Below are positions 38,226-47,857 of a stretch of 64,000 bases of DNA, one piece after another; the stretch's first letter is position 1; every line of letters begins with the position of its first letter. The notes beneath the pieces are model-generated. The model saw only the letters and a program-made list of their open reading frames with translations. It was not told the origin of the DNA and made no database searches. The position numbers were made by a program, and so were the translations under genes. The stretch is taken from assembly GCA_019635215.1 (NCBI GenBank), contig JAHBZZ010000013.1, positions 1 to 64,000 on the forward strand, in the 5' to 3' direction. Origin of the DNA: Nitrosomonas sp. (GTDB lineage: Bacteria; Pseudomonadota; Gammaproteobacteria; Burkholderiales; Nitrosomonadaceae).

Positions 38226-39611
38226 ATGAAGAAATTTGATCTCAATATTGAAAGGATCCTTGAAAATTGGGAAACGCATCATGCAATTAGAGAAATAATT
38301 GCTAATGCACTTGACGAACAACTTTTGACAAAAACAAAAGGTGTAGAAATATTTAAGCATGGAAATTCTTGGATAATTCGTGATTTTGGGCGTGGTATAA
38401 AATATACGCATCTTACTCAGAATGAAAACCAAGAGAAGCTAGCTAGTACGAATGTAATTGGAAAATTTGGAATCGGTTTAAAAGATGCTCTAGCAACTTT
38501 TGATAGAAGGGGAGCTATAGTAAGTGCCAAGTCAAAGCATGGTCAAATTACTATAGCAAAGTCACCAAAACAAGGATTTCAAGATATTATTACTTTACAT
38601 GCAATAATTGAGGATACAGTCGATCCCAATTTTGTAGGCACAGAGTTTGAGTTAAACGGAGTTACCGACAAAGATATTGATGATGCAAAAAAACTTTTTT
38701 TAAGGTTCTCAGGCGAAGAAATAATCGAAACAACAAAGCAAGGACAGATTGTTAAGCGCAATAAAGGCTATGGAAATATTTATATAAATGGCGTAAAGGT
38801 TGCCGAAGAGGAAAATTTTTTATTTAGCTACAACATTACAACATTAAATTCCTCAATTAAAAAAGCTCTGAACAGAGAGCGGACAAATGTTGGACGCACC
38901 GCCTATACAGATTCGATTAAAAAAATATTATTGTCCTCAACAAAAAAGGAAGTTGTTGAGATGCTTGTGAAAGATTTAACGAATATCAATGCGGGAACGG
39001 CACATGACGAATTGGGTTGGCTTGATGTTCAAGAACACTCTGTAAAAATATTAAATCGGGAAGGAAAGTATCTTTTTATAACATCTTTTGAAGCAATGCA
39101 GTATCCCGACATGATTGACCAAGCCAGAAACAGCGGGCATGAAATCATTACAATACCAGAAAACCTAAAGCTAAAAGTTCAAGATTCAAAAGATTTATCA
39201 GGAAACCCAATAGTTGATATTGGACAATTTATTTTAAATTACAATGACAGCTTTACATTTAATTTTGTTGATCCAGAACAACTTAATGATAAGGAAAAAG
39301 CTATTTATCAATATACCCAAGAAATAATTGATATATTTGGTGGAAAGCCTAAAAAAGTCAAAGAAATAAAAATATCATCTACGATGAGAAGAGATTTATT
39401 TTCTGGCGTTGAAACACTAGGATGTTGGGATGAAAAATCCCGTTCAATAATCATAGATCAAAAAAACCTAAAAACAATTTCAAATTATTCTGGTACATTG
39501 ATCCATGAATTAGTTCATGCAAAGACAGGATATGGTGACGTTACAAGATCATTTGAAAATGGATTGACCAATGCGATAGGTCATATCTGCAAACAATTAC
39601 TTGAAAAATAA
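38226..39611 (+). CDS. GHKL ATPase fused to a HExxH metallopeptidase
   Basis: A 461-residue protein. The N-terminal GHKL (Hsp90/MutL/histidine-kinase-like) ATPase has the N box REIIANALDEQ (E23, N27, D30), the G1 box RDFGRGI (D53-G57) and the G2 box GKFGIGLKDA (79-88). A middle region follows, and at residues 427-431 HELVH is a zinc-metallopeptidase motif. It could be a stress- or phage-sensing protease or a chaperone-like factor; no function is established by the sequence. I chose ATG 38226, with AAGGAA upstream. The gene starts 28 bases after the attC core, as a cassette gene would. It is markedly A+T-rich compared with its neighbours, indicating transfer. Confidence 0.75.
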   Translation: MKKFDLNIERILENWETHHAIREIIANALDEQLLTKTKGVEIFKHGNSWIIRDFGRGIKYTHLTQNENQEKLASTNVIGKFGIGLKDALATFDRRGAIVSAKSKHGQITIAKSPKQGFQDIITLHAIIEDTVDPNFVGTEFELNGVTDKDIDDAKKLFLRFSGEEIIETTKQGQIVKRNKGYGNIYINGVKVAEEENFLFSYNITTLNSSIKKALNRERTNVGRTAYTDSIKKILLSSTKKEVVEMLVKDLTNINAGTAHDELGWLDVQEHSVKILNREGKYLFITSFEAMQYPDMIDQARNSGHEIITIPENLKLKVQDSKDLSGNPIVDIGQFILNYNDSFTFNFVDPEQLNDKEKAIYQYTQEIIDIFGGKPKKVKEIKISSTMRRDLFSGVETLGCWDEKSRSIIIDQKNLKTISNYSGTLIHELVHAKTGYGDVTRSFENGLTNAIGHICKQLLEK

Positions 39612-39619
39612 AGCTATAG

Positions 39620-39697
39620 AACTCACGCGAAATCCATACCTGACAAAGCGCTGTGCCAGACTCCGCTACACCCCGCCAGTGAGCTGTATCGTTAGCA
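39620..39697 (+). repeat. Possible degenerate attC site
   Basis: After the GHKL gene, CTCAC (39632-39636 region) can pair with GTGAG (39679-39683), and the right end GTTAGCA resembles an attC core, but the inverse core is poor and the outer arms do not pair well. It lies where a cassette boundary is expected. Low confidence. Confidence 0.3.
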
Positions 39698-39713
39698 CTT
39701 AGAAAGATCCAGA

Positions 39714-40358
39714 ATGCCACAACCTACATCTACCTGGCTTCAGCGCCTTCGCCCGGAAGATCCGCGGCGTATTAAGGTATTTCGAGCAAAGCTCGAAGAC
39801 CTCACGTGGGATAAACAAAATGCTTTGAAATCGCTTTCCACACTCTTCGCCGCTGTTGATGATCTTGCCGAAGCGGAAGTTCATTATTACTACCGCCGCA
39901 GAGGAACCCGGGCGTGGATTTCGGGAGTAACGCGTACTGGTGCCTGGTTACTCGGGACTGTCGGATTGCTGCTGCCGTTGCTTGCAGGAACGGATGCACC
40001 TATATTCAAAGACTGGGGACAGTACGGATACGCGTTTCTTGCTGCAGCGGCGAGTTGTCTCGCGGCCAATGCTCTGTTCGGTGGCACGGAGGGGCATATC
40101 CGGTTTGTTTCGACGCAACTTGAACTCGAAAGGCTGATCACTACGTCCCGTGTCGAATGGTGCAAGTACCTGGCGGGTCCGCATGAAACCGATGACGACC
40201 TTGTTGAAGGGTTCACCATCATTCTGGGTTATGCCAGCGCACTGTATACTGCCACAATCACCGAGACAGGCCGTTGGGGTGAAACGCTTTTGGTTGAGCT
40301 GGCGAAGTTTCAGAAATCAATCGAGGCGAAGAGCAGCACATCCGACAAAGAAAAATGA
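39714..40358 (+). CDS. SLATT-domain two-helix membrane protein
   Basis: A 214-residue protein. A helical, basic N-terminal region (VFRAKLEDLTWDKQNALKSL ... AEVHYYYRRRGTRAWIS) leads into two transmembrane helices (TGAWLLGTVGLLLPLLAG and YGYAFLAAAASCLAANALFG), followed by a helical C-terminus. This architecture is that of SLATT proteins, which are predicted pore-forming effectors in nucleotide-signalling conflict systems. Its stop codon overlaps the start of the next gene by four bases (ATGA), so it is coupled to a nucleotidyltransferase. SLATT is my family call from the domain layout. Confidence 0.72.
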   Translation: MPQPTSTWLQRLRPEDPRRIKVFRAKLEDLTWDKQNALKSLSTLFAAVDDLAEAEVHYYYRRRGTRAWISGVTRTGAWLLGTVGLLLPLLAGTDAPIFKDWGQYGYAFLAAAASCLAANALFGGTEGHIRFVSTQLELERLITTSRVEWCKYLAGPHETDDDLVEGFTIILGYASALYTATITETGRWGETLLVELAKFQKSIEAKSSTSDKEK

Positions 40359-41152
40359 CCCGATTGCCCGCTCAAATCACAGAGCAGGTGTCACAGGCGT
40401 TCAGCGTAATCGAACGCTATCTGGCATCAACGCTGCAGGCCATCCATCTGTTCGGCTCCGCAATTGAAGGTGGCCTGAAGCCGCACAGCGATATTGACCT
40501 GCTGGTTACCGTGCATACTCCGCCTGATGAGACTGTCCGGCGGGCACTCTTATCCGAGCTGTTGACGGTTTCGGCGCCACCGGGCAGCAACGGGACCTGG
40601 CGTCCCCTGGAAGTGACCGTTGTTGCGTACCATGAAGTGGTACCCTGGCGCTATCCGGCCAGGCGGGAACTCCAATTCGGAGAATGGTTACGGCAAGACC
40701 TGCTTTCGGGGATTTTCGAGCCTGCGGTTCCGGATGCCGATCTTGCAATTCTGTTGACGATGGCGAGACAACGCAGCATTGCTTTAGCCGGTCCAACGGC
40801 GGATGCACTCTTCCAGCCGGTGCCCGGGCAGGATTTTTCCAAGGCGCTGTCCGATACCCTAACGTTGTGGAATTCACCCCCGGATTGGGCCGGTGACGAG
40901 CGGAATGTCGTACTCGCATTGGCCCGCATCTGGTACAGCGCTGCAACCGGGCGGATCGCGCCAAAAGATGTTGCCGCCGCCTGGGTGTTGGAACGCTCGC
41001 CCACCGGATATAAACCCCTATTGCATAGCGCCCGGCAGGCATATCTGGGACACAATGAAGACAATCTGGCTGCGTATGCGGATCAAACGACAGCGTTCAT
41101 TCTTTTTGCCAAATCCATGATCGTTGATTTGCTGGATGCGCCGCAAGCATAA
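40355..41152 (+). CDS. aadA: AadA-type aminoglycoside nucleotidyltransferase, ANT(3'')-like
   Basis: A 265-residue protein, close in length to AadA (about 260), which adenylylates streptomycin and spectinomycin. The nucleotidyltransferase core HLFGSAIEGGLKPHSDIDLL carries Gly34-Ser35 and the metal ligands Asp46 and Asp48, and Glu86 (PLEVTVVA) fits the third acidic residue. The segments WRYPARRELQFGEW and LWNSPPDWAGDERNVVLALA are AadA hallmarks. It overlaps the SLATT gene by four bases, an unusual partner. An antibiotic-modifying role follows from the family; whether this copy confers resistance, or makes a signal for the SLATT protein, is unknown. Confidence 0.82.
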   Translation: MTRLPAQITEQVSQAFSVIERYLASTLQAIHLFGSAIEGGLKPHSDIDLLVTVHTPPDETVRRALLSELLTVSAPPGSNGTWRPLEVTVVAYHEVVPWRYPARRELQFGEWLRQDLLSGIFEPAVPDADLAILLTMARQRSIALAGPTADALFQPVPGQDFSKALSDTLTLWNSPPDWAGDERNVVLALARIWYSAATGRIAPKDVAAAWVLERSPTGYKPLLHSARQAYLGHNEDNLAAYADQTTAFILFAKSMIVDLLDAPQA

Positions 41153-41242
41153 TTTTAAGCAGGCATTTTCTTACGTCGGGCTGTATTCAATGACTGATGC
41201 CTGATTCCAGTTTTGTCAGCGGCAATGATCGCCGATAAGATA

Positions 41243-42001
41243 TTAACCAAATCCCGGCCAGTAATGGCTGTCGGGTAAAGGTCGTTTGCCGAAAATCGCT
41301 TGTCCCACGCGCACGACGGTTGCGCCCTCTTCTATCGCCAGTTCGAAGTCGCCAGACATGCCCATGGACAGTTCGTCAAACGACAACCCCGCCGGTGCGT
41401 TCTGGCGCAGCCGTTCCTGCAGTTCACGCATTCTGATAAAGCAGGCGCGCACGCGTTCGTGGTCGGTGGAAAAAATCGCCAGCGTCATCAGCCCTTTAAC
41501 CTGGAGTGAAGCATAATCCGGCAGTTGCCGGACGAAATCTTCCACTTCTTCCGGCGGCAAGCCGAATTTACTGGCTTCACCCGAGCTGTTGACCTGCACG
41601 TAAACATCCATACCGCGACCAGCGGCCTGCAGGCGTTTGTCGAGTTCGGCGGCGACTTTAAGGCTGTCGAGCGCCTGAAATTCATGCGCGAAACGGGTGA
41701 TGTATTTGACCTTGTTGGTTTGCAGGTGGCCGATGACGCACCATTTGATCGCGAGATCGTTAAGCAGCTCGGATTTTTCACGCGCTTCCTGTACCTTGTT
41801 TTCCCCCATTTCCTCGCATCCGGCGGCAAAAGCGATACGCAGCCGCTCCGCCGGTACGGTTTTGGTGACCGGCAGCAAGCGCACGGACGAGGGCTCGCGC
41901 CCGGCTTTGGCGCAGGCATCGGCTATTTTTTGTTGTATCGTTGCCAGATTGGTTTTAATTTCGTTGAGTTGCTGTTCTGCCGATGCTGTCGCTGCTTCCA
42001 A
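41243..42001 (-). CDS. yggS: YggS-family pyridoxal phosphate homeostasis protein
   Basis: A 252-residue PLP-binding TIM-barrel protein that buffers PLP and affects amino-acid metabolism. The PLP lysine is in RLLPVTKTVPAERL. Other marks are MGENKVQEA, WCVIGHLQTNKVKY, ELSMGMSGDFELAIEEGATVVRVGQAIFG and the SSGEASKFGL segment. Translation starts at TTG 42001 with AGGAGA upstream. In many proteobacteria yggS neighbours pilT or proC, which are not seen here. Confidence 0.93.
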   Translation of the reverse strand: MEAATASAEQQLNEIKTNLATIQQKIADACAKAGREPSSVRLLPVTKTVPAERLRIAFAAGCEEMGENKVQEAREKSELLNDLAIKWCVIGHLQTNKVKYITRFAHEFQALDSLKVAAELDKRLQAAGRGMDVYVQVNSSGEASKFGLPPEEVEDFVRQLPDYASLQVKGLMTLAIFSTDHERVRACFIRMRELQERLRQNAPAGLSFDELSMGMSGDFELAIEEGATVVRVGQAIFGKRPLPDSHYWPGFG

Positions 42002-42010
42002 TTTGTTCTC

Positions 42011-42403
42011 CTAAACGCGTTGTGTTGCCTGATGAAAAACCATTTTCCAGTGATCGCCGCACCGTTGCCAGACGGAACTCCGGATCGATCCCCGGTATTC
42101 TTTTTGCTCGTTATAGTCCTTGCCGCTTGTTTGCACTGGATCGTGCCTGACTGCACGGTAAACCGCTATGACCATATCATTCGATAAGGGCTTGATACGG
42201 AAATCCATCAGTGACCATTGCTCTGTACTGTCTTTGTTCAGCAGCCATGCCACTGCTTGCTGTCTGGAATGCGCTTGGCCGTCGCTGCCGATTTCTTCAA
42301 ATCCACCGTCCAACAGTTCATCGATGGCCGTTGGATTGGCACGCATATCCGTATGCAGCAGCTTTAACTCCAACTGCATGATCTGCGCGGCAAGCGGTTC
42401 CAT
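42011..42403 (-). CDS. DUF4440 / NTF2-like protein
   Basis: A 130-residue protein with the NTF2-like cone fold expected of DUF4440: an N-terminal helix with LELKLLHTDMRANPTAIDEL, then GFEEIGSDGQAHSRQQAVAW, and beta strands including VIAVYRAVRHD, ending WKMVFHQATQR. Such proteins bind or transform small molecules; the specific role is unknown. It lies 9 bases before yggS and 17 bases after metG and may be in the same operon. Confidence 0.7.
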   Translation of the reverse strand: MEPLAAQIMQLELKLLHTDMRANPTAIDELLDGGFEEIGSDGQAHSRQQAVAWLLNKDSTEQWSLMDFRIKPLSNDMVIAVYRAVRHDPVQTSGKDYNEQKEYRGSIRSSVWQRCGDHWKMVFHQATQRV

Positions 42404-42420
42404 AAGGTGCCGAATAATCG

Positions 42421-44544
42421 CTACTTGACGCGCATACCTGGCTGCGCACCGGTATCGGGGCTGAGAATGAACAATTCCTTGCCGCCGTTACCGGCGGCGA
42501 CTACCATGCCTTCCGACAAGCCGAATTTCATCTGGCGCGGCGCCAGGTTGGCGACCATGACAGTCATGCGTCCTTTCAATTGTTCCGGGTCATAAGCCGA
42601 TTTAATGCCGGCAAATACCGTGCGCTGTTCGCTGCCGATATCGAGTGTCAGTTTCAACAGCTTTTCCGCGCCTTCGACATGCTCGGCATTAACGATTTCC
42701 GCCACGCGCAAATCAATTTTGCTGAAATCGTCAATCGTTATAGTTCCGGCAATCGGGGCAACGGTTTTTGGCTTGTCATCCGCTACGGCTTTGGCAGTAG
42801 TTGTGGCACCGGATTGCTCAGTCGAAAGGCTCTGTTTGTTCGCAGCTACAAGCGCATCGATTTGTTTGCTTTCGATGCGCGTCAATAGGTGTTGATACGC
42901 ATGAATCGTATGCCCGGCGGGTAGTAGCAACTGCGATACCGGTTCGTTCGCGGCAAGGCATGGCCAGATCAGTTTGTTGCAATTCAAAAAGCACTCCACC
43001 TGCCGGATGGTTTCCGGCAGAATCGGTTTCAGATAACGCGCGAGCAGATAAAAAAGCTGAATGCCCAGACTGCAAGTGCGTTGCAGGTCGGCATCCCTGC
43101 CCGCCTCCCTAGCGATTTCCCACGGTGCCATTGTATGAATCATTTCGTTGGCTTCATCGGCAAATTTCATGATCAGGCGCACCGCAAGCGAGAAATCACG
43201 TGCTTCAAATGCCTGTTCAATGGCATCCGGCCGCCAGCCGGAAAACCGTTCATCAACAGTTTGCTGCAAAGCCTTGTAGCCTTCCCCGTCGACCAATCTA
43301 CCATCAAAACGTTTGGTGATAAATCCAGCACAGCGGCTGGCGATATTGATGAATTTGCCGACCAGATCGGAATTGACGCGCGCGATAAAATCGTCCAGAT
43401 TCAGATCGATGTCCTCCATGCTGCCGTTCAGTTTTGCCGCGTAATAATAGCGCAGCCATTCCGGATTCAAACCCTGCTTGAGATAACTGTGCGCCGTGAT
43501 GAACGTACCGCGCGACTTGCTCATTTTTTCACCGTTAACTGTCAGGAAACCATGCGCAAAAATCTGCGTCGGTGTACGATAACCGGAATGCTCGAGCATC
43601 GCAGGCCAGAACAAGGCATGGAAATACAGAATATCCTTGCCGATGAAATGGTAGAGTTCTGTTTCCGTTTCCCTGTGCCAGTAGGCATCAAAATCGATAT
43701 TCTCGCGCACACACAAATGCTTGAAGCTGCCCATATAGCCAATCGGTGCATCGAGCCAGACATAGAAATATTTGCCGGGTGCATCGGGAATTTCAAAACC
43801 AAAATAAGGCGCATCGCGCGAAATATCCCAATCGGACATTTTATTTTCCCCGGCATCGCCAAGCCATTCATGCATTTTATTGGCCGCTTCCGGCTGCAAA
43901 TGGCCTGCACGCGTCCAGCGGCGCAGGAAATCGACGCAACGCTCATCCGACAAGCTGAAAAAATAATGCTCCGATGATTTTTTCACCGGCGTGGCACCTG
44001 AAACCGCGGAATACGGATTTTTCAACTCGGTCGGCGTATAAGCGGCGCCGCAGACTTCGCAAGAATCGCCATACTGATCCTTTGCCGAACATTTGGGACA
44101 TTCGCCTTTGACGAAACGATCCGGCAAAAACATGTTGCGCTGCGGATCATACAGTTGTTCAATGCCGCGCACTGTGATCAGTCCGGCCGCTTTCAGCTTC
44201 TGGTAAATCACTTCTGAGTAATGGCGTGTTTCATCGGAATGCGTGCTGTAATAATTATCGAAATGAATATGAAAACCGGTGAAGTCATCATAATGCTCGT
44301 CATGCACGCGGGCGATCAGCGCTTCCGGTGTGATGCCTTCCTTTTCGGCGCGCAGCATAATCGGCGTGCCGTGCGTATCATCAGCACAGACATAGTACAC
44401 CGCGTGCCCGCGCATTTTCTGGAAACGCACCCAGATATCCGTCTGGATATATTCCACAAGATGGCCCAGATGGATACTGCCATTGGCATAAGGCAGCGCC
44501 GAAGTCACCAGAATTTTCCGCTTGTTCATTGTGTTGTTTGTCAT
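42421..44544 (-). CDS. metG: Methionine--tRNA ligase
   Basis: A 707-residue class I synthetase. The HIGH motif is in [15 protein letters not shown], the zinc ligands are in [19 protein letters not shown], and KMSKS is in [12 protein letters not shown]. The C-terminal EMAP/Trbp111-like domain ([20 protein letters not shown] ... [11 protein letters not shown]) is present, so it is the dimeric long form. A proline/alanine/threonine-rich linker precedes it. It is divergent from apbC. Confidence 0.97.
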   Translation of the reverse strand: MTNNTMNKRKILVTSALPYANGSIHLGHLVEYIQTDIWVRFQKMRGHAVYYVCADDTHGTPIMLRAEKEGITPEALIARVHDEHYDDFTGFHIHFDNYYSTHSDETRHYSEVIYQKLKAAGLITVRGIEQLYDPQRNMFLPDRFVKGECPKCSAKDQYGDSCEVCGAAYTPTELKNPYSAVSGATPVKKSSEHYFFSLSDERCVDFLRRWTRAGHLQPEAANKMHEWLGDAGENKMSDWDISRDAPYFGFEIPDAPGKYFYVWLDAPIGYMGSFKHLCVRENIDFDAYWHRETETELYHFIGKDILYFHALFWPAMLEHSGYRTPTQIFAHGFLTVNGEKMSKSRGTFITAHSYLKQGLNPEWLRYYYAAKLNGSMEDIDLNLDDFIARVNSDLVGKFINIASRCAGFITKRFDGRLVDGEGYKALQQTVDERFSGWRPDAIEQAFEARDFSLAVRLIMKFADEANEMIHTMAPWEIAREAGRDADLQRTCSLGIQLFYLLARYLKPILPETIRQVECFLNCNKLIWPCLAANEPVSQLLLPAGHTIHAYQHLLTRIESKQIDALVAANKQSLSTEQSGATTTAKAVADDKPKTVAPIAGTITIDDFSKIDLRVAEIVNAEHVEGAEKLLKLTLDIGSEQRTVFAGIKSAYDPEQLKGRMTVMVANLAPRQMKFGLSEGMVVAAGNGGKELFILSPDTGAQPGMRVK

Positions 44545-44677
44545 TTAGTCGAGTATGAGATTGACGCCTATTCTAACAAATTGTGCGCAAGACCTGATAT
44601 TTGTTACCATGCCAATTTCAAATGATTACATGCCTGCGCTCCGGTCAATGAGCGGCAGCCGTTTGAGGAGTTTTCTA

Positions 44678-45766
44678 GTGACCATTTCTGAACAACACAT
44701 TCAATCCATACTGAGCACGATTATTGATCCGACAACCGGGAAAAATTATGTCACCGCCGGTGCAATCAAAAATATTCGAATTGACGGCAATGACGTTGCG
44801 CTTGATGCCGAACTGGGCTACCCGGCCAACAGCGTCAAGACCGATGTACAGCAGCAAATCGCCACTGCGCTGCAAGCGATTCCCGGTATCGGCAAAATCA
44901 GCGTTACCGCAAGCAGCAAAATTGTGCCGCATGGCGTGCAAGGCGGCGTCAAACTGATACCCGGCATCAAAAATATTATCGCCGTAGCTTCAGGCAAAGG
45001 CGGTGTCGGCAAGTCGGCAACCGCAGTCAATCTGGCGCTGGCGCTGGCCGCTGAAGGTGCTAATGTCGGTATTCTGGATGCCGATATTTACGGCCCGTCA
45101 CAGCCGCAGATGCTCGGTATCACTCAGAAGCCCGACTCGCTTGACGGCAAATCGATGGAACCCGTGATAGCCCATGGCATACAAGCCATGTCCATCGGGT
45201 TGCTGATTGATATCGAAACACCGATGGTATGGCGCGGACCGATGGTCACCCAGGCATTGCAGCAACTGCTGAATGACACCAACTGGAAAGACCTGGATTA
45301 CCTGATTGTCGACATGCCTCCTGGTACCGGTGATATCCAACTGACACTGGCGCAGAAAATACCCGTAACCGGCGCGGTTATCGTCACCACACCGCAGGAT
45401 ATCGCCCTGCTGGATGCACGCAAAGGACTGAAAATGTTTGAGAAGGTCGGTATTCCGATTTTCGGTATTATTGAAAACATGAGTACACATACCTGCTCCC
45501 AATGCGGCCATACGGAATCGATTTTCGGCACCGGCGGCGGTGAAAAAATGTGCCGCGATTATCAGGTCGACTTCCTCGGTGCATTGCCCCTGGACATCAA
45601 AATCCGCGAACATACAGACAGTGGCAGACCCAGCGTCATCGCCGAACCTGACAGTCAGATTGCACAGACTTACCGCCTGATTGCACGCAAGGTTGCCGTA
45701 AAAGTAGCCGAATCAGCCGAAGATCACTCAGCGGTATTCGCCAAGATCATTATGGAAGATGACTGA
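44678..45766 (+). CDS. apbC: Iron-sulfur cluster carrier ApbC/Mrp
   Basis: A 362-residue P-loop ATPase that carries Fe-S clusters. It has an N-terminal MIP18-like domain (~1-85), the deviant Walker A in [21 protein letters not shown], and [19 protein letters not shown]. Paired cysteines in THTCSQCGH bind a cluster. I chose GTG 44678 because GAGGAG lies 7 bases upstream and conservation begins there; an upstream ATG at 44555 is not supported. Its stop overlaps the dcd start (TGATG). Confidence 0.93.
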   Translation: MTISEQHIQSILSTIIDPTTGKNYVTAGAIKNIRIDGNDVALDAELGYPANSVKTDVQQQIATALQAIPGIGKISVTASSKIVPHGVQGGVKLIPGIKNIIAVASGKGGVGKSATAVNLALALAAEGANVGILDADIYGPSQPQMLGITQKPDSLDGKSMEPVIAHGIQAMSIGLLIDIETPMVWRGPMVTQALQQLLNDTNWKDLDYLIVDMPPGTGDIQLTLAQKIPVTGAVIVTTPQDIALLDARKGLKMFEKVGIPIFGIIENMSTHTCSQCGHTESIFGTGGGEKMCRDYQVDFLGALPLDIKIREHTDSGRPSVIAEPDSQIAQTYRLIARKVAVKVAESAEDHSAVFAKIIMEDD

Positions 45767-46332
45767 TGACGATCAAATCAGACAAATGGATACGGCATAT
45801 GGCGCTCGAACATGGCATGATCGAACCGTTCGAGCCCGAACAGATCCGCCACAAGGATAATCAACGCATTGTCTCTTATGGTACATCAAGCTATGGCTAT
45901 GATATACGCTGCTCGGACGAATTCAAATTGTTCACCAATATCAACACGACTATCGTCGATCCGAAAAATTTCGACTCGAATTCGTTCGTCGATGTTAAAA
46001 ATGATATCTGCATTATTCCACCTAATTCATTTGCGCTTGCCCGTACAGTCGAATACTTCCGCATTCCACGCAATATCCTGACTATCTGCCTGGGCAAGTC
46101 GACGTATGCGCGCTGCGGTATCATCGTCAATGTCACACCTTTTGAACCCGAATGGGAAGGCTATGTTACACTGGAGTTTTCCAATACGACCCCGCTGCCC
46201 GCGAAAATCTATGCCAATGAAGGTGTCGCCCAGGTCATTTTCTTCGAATCGAACGAAGTCTGCGAAACATCCTATAAAGACCGCGGCGGTAAATATCAGG
46301 GCCAAAGCGGCGTCACTTTACCGAAAATCTGA
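45766..46332 (+). CDS. dcd: dCTP deaminase
   Basis: A 188-residue enzyme deaminating dCTP to dUTP, the usual length. It contains [22 protein letters not shown], the catalytic region [34 protein letters not shown] (Arg, Glu), and AQVIFFES. It overlaps apbC by one base. The apbC-dcd pair is common in betaproteobacteria. Confidence 0.96.
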   Translation: MTIKSDKWIRHMALEHGMIEPFEPEQIRHKDNQRIVSYGTSSYGYDIRCSDEFKLFTNINTTIVDPKNFDSNSFVDVKNDICIIPPNSFALARTVEYFRIPRNILTICLGKSTYARCGIIVNVTPFEPEWEGYVTLEFSNTTPLPAKIYANEGVAQVIFFESNEVCETSYKDRGGKYQGQSGVTLPKI

Positions 46333-46348
46333 CGGAGGCAATATTCCT

Positions 46349-46936
46349 ATGACGAAGCCATTCAACTTTTCAGCCAACCCCGGAAATCCGGCATTGGGGT
46401 GGATGACATTCCTTTCAGTCATGTTGATTTCAGTTGCGGTTACTGCCGGACAATCCGCGAATAACAACGATGATCCGCTTAAAAACATTGAAATTTCAGG
46501 TATCTCGCTCGCAATGCCGCTTGATAAAATTACCGGCATTCTCACTGCGCAGGGCTACAGCGCAGTGAGCAGCCGGTTGTTCACCAAACAAGGCGAACTG
46601 CAAAATAACCGCAGAACCGTTTTCAGAATAGAAATCGAAGATAATGCTGACTCGCGCCAGATTACCTATTACCGCAGCCTGAGCGGCGGACGTGTCAAAA
46701 CTGCTGGGGGCGACAGGCCGATCCCGGAATATGAAGTGGATATAGCACGACAATTCTACCAACTGATGTGTGAAAATATTACGGAAAATGTAATGAAAGA
46801 ACGGCAATGTGAGCCACAAACCGAATATAACATCACTGCAGGCAATGGTCGATTTGTTCAGATTAACGATCGCTATTCGATGCAGCTCAATGCCACTGCC
46901 GCAAACAGCGCAATCGGTATACGTTATACATATTGA
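46349..46936 (+). CDS. Secreted or anchored uncharacterised protein
   Basis: A 195-residue protein with an N-terminal hydrophobic segment (WMTFLSVMLISVAVTAG, residues ~18-34) and a soluble domain. The segment KNIEISGISLAMPLDKITGILTAQGYS is typical of small periplasmic proteins of unknown function. The start is ATG 46349 because GGAGG lies 10 bases upstream and the frame upstream is only an out-of-frame shadow of dcd. It lies 16 bases after dcd and is probably in that operon. No enzymatic motif was seen. Confidence 0.65.
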   Translation: MTKPFNFSANPGNPALGWMTFLSVMLISVAVTAGQSANNNDDPLKNIEISGISLAMPLDKITGILTAQGYSAVSSRLFTKQGELQNNRRTVFRIEIEDNADSRQITYYRSLSGGRVKTAGGDRPIPEYEVDIARQFYQLMCENITENVMKERQCEPQTEYNITAGNGRFVQINDRYSMQLNATAANSAIGIRYTY

Positions 46937-46970
46937 CCGATTTTTCATAAAAAAAACAGCATCGGCAAAG

Positions 46971-46999
46971 TTGCTCAAAACTACTTTCTGGTTTATCCT
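46971..46999 (+). promoter_or_regulatory. Likely promoter of tRNA-Ser
   Basis: TTGCTC (46971-46976), a 17-base spacer, then TATCCT (46994-46999), about 50 bases before the tRNA. Predicted from sequence only. Confidence 0.45.
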
Positions 47000-47051
47000 T
47001 GCCTCCCCATAAGGGCGAGATGCCTTTGAGCTTTGAGTGAAACATTCCAGT

Positions 47052-47143
47052 GGAGAAGTGACCGAGCGGCTGAAGGTGCACGCCTGGAAAGCGTGTGTAC
47101 GGCTCAAACCGTACCGCGGGTTCGAATCCCGCCTTCTCCGCCA
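47052..47143 (+). tRNA. tRNA-Ser(GGA)
   Basis: A 92-nt tRNA with the long variable arm of class II. Acceptor GGAGAAG/CTTCTCC, anticodon loop CTGGAAA (anticodon GGA), T arm GGTTCGAATCC, encoded CCA at 47141-47143. Mobile-element sequence begins right after the CCA, so it is a probable integration site. Confidence 0.96.
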
Positions 47144-47188
47144 TAATATTGTTATATATCAATAATTTAATTAATTAATACTGACCGT

Positions 47189-47243
47189 ATTTTGGCATTT
47201 TTGGTCATGTTTTGGCATAGCTTGGTCAGCATTTTGGTCAGCA
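47189..47243 (+). repeat. Five helically phased TTGG(T/C) repeats
   Basis: TTTGGCAT, TTGGTCAT, TTTGGCAT, TTGGTCAG and TTTGGTCAG occur with their TTGG at 47192, 47201, 47212, 47222 and 47234, about one DNA turn apart, 50 bases after tRNA-Ser. They may be protein-binding (arm-type) sites at the element's end. The rest of 47144-47430 is A+T-rich, with a TGCACAA/TTGTGCA hairpin at about 47260-47276 and nothing coding that I can support. Confidence 0.5.
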
Positions 47244-47434
47244 TTTAGAGATGTTTTTTGCACAATTTTTGTGCACATTTATGAATCGATTTTGACTATT
47301 TTTTTCAAAAGAAAAATTAACCTGATCGCTGTAAAAATTACACTGCTTTAATGCATGTGCATTCAAAATTTGAGATAATTATCAATACATAGTTGATATC
47401 TCCTGTGCGCACGCACAAATGGCAATTCACATCC

Positions 47435-47857
47435 AGGTTCCGTTACCATGCATTTGGTTGGAATTCAAGACTTCCGATTCAACGGATAAAGGAAGCTTTA
47501 TCTGAAATCAAATCATTTGTTCGAAAAGACCCCCATTCTTACGGCAGAAAGCGCAGTAAAGCTACTGGAAAAACTATCTCCAGCATTGGAACAGGTGGAT
47601 AGTTCATCGGGGCGATAGGCACTGCTGTCAATCGCGCACTCGATACGCTGGTTCAAATTATTGCAAAAGCAGGTGTTGACATTAAAGTTCGAAAATATTG
47701 GCTTGACCGGCTTTGGACTGCATTTCAGGATGATGAAATTCCGTATCTCGAGTGTTTAGGTGATTACTGGAGTGAATTATGCGTGACCAAAAGAATGGCA
47801 TCTTCCTGGGCTGATGAGCTGTTGCCTTTTCTCGAAAATAACTGGAGGGAGTATTAG
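47435..47857 (+). pseudogene. Frameshifted conserved hypothetical gene
   Basis: Three reading frames joined together give one continuous protein-like sequence: GWNSRLPIQRIKEALSEIKS, then (after a shift near a run of five C at 47530-47534) ILTAESAVKLLEKLSPALEQ, then (after a second shift near 47609) AIGTAVNRALDTLVQIIAKA to NNWREY and TAG 47855-47857. The two shifts compensate. The IS element begins at the stop codon, so the gene may have been cut by it. I recognise the motif as a conserved hypothetical protein but cannot name a function. Confidence 0.55.

Noticed and set aside
41153-41242. attC site after the aadA-like gene
   Set aside because: No GTTRRRY/RYYYAAC pair with inner boxes is present, so the aadA-SLATT pair is not shown to be a cassette.
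44555-44677. Upstream start for apbC
   Set aside because: The extension is not conserved in ApbC/Mrp, and GTG 44678 has a strong GAGGAG site.
46106-46348. N-terminal extension of the gene after dcd
   Set aside because: This part is out of frame with and inside dcd; ATG 46349 has a proper GGAGG and a plausible hydrophobic start.
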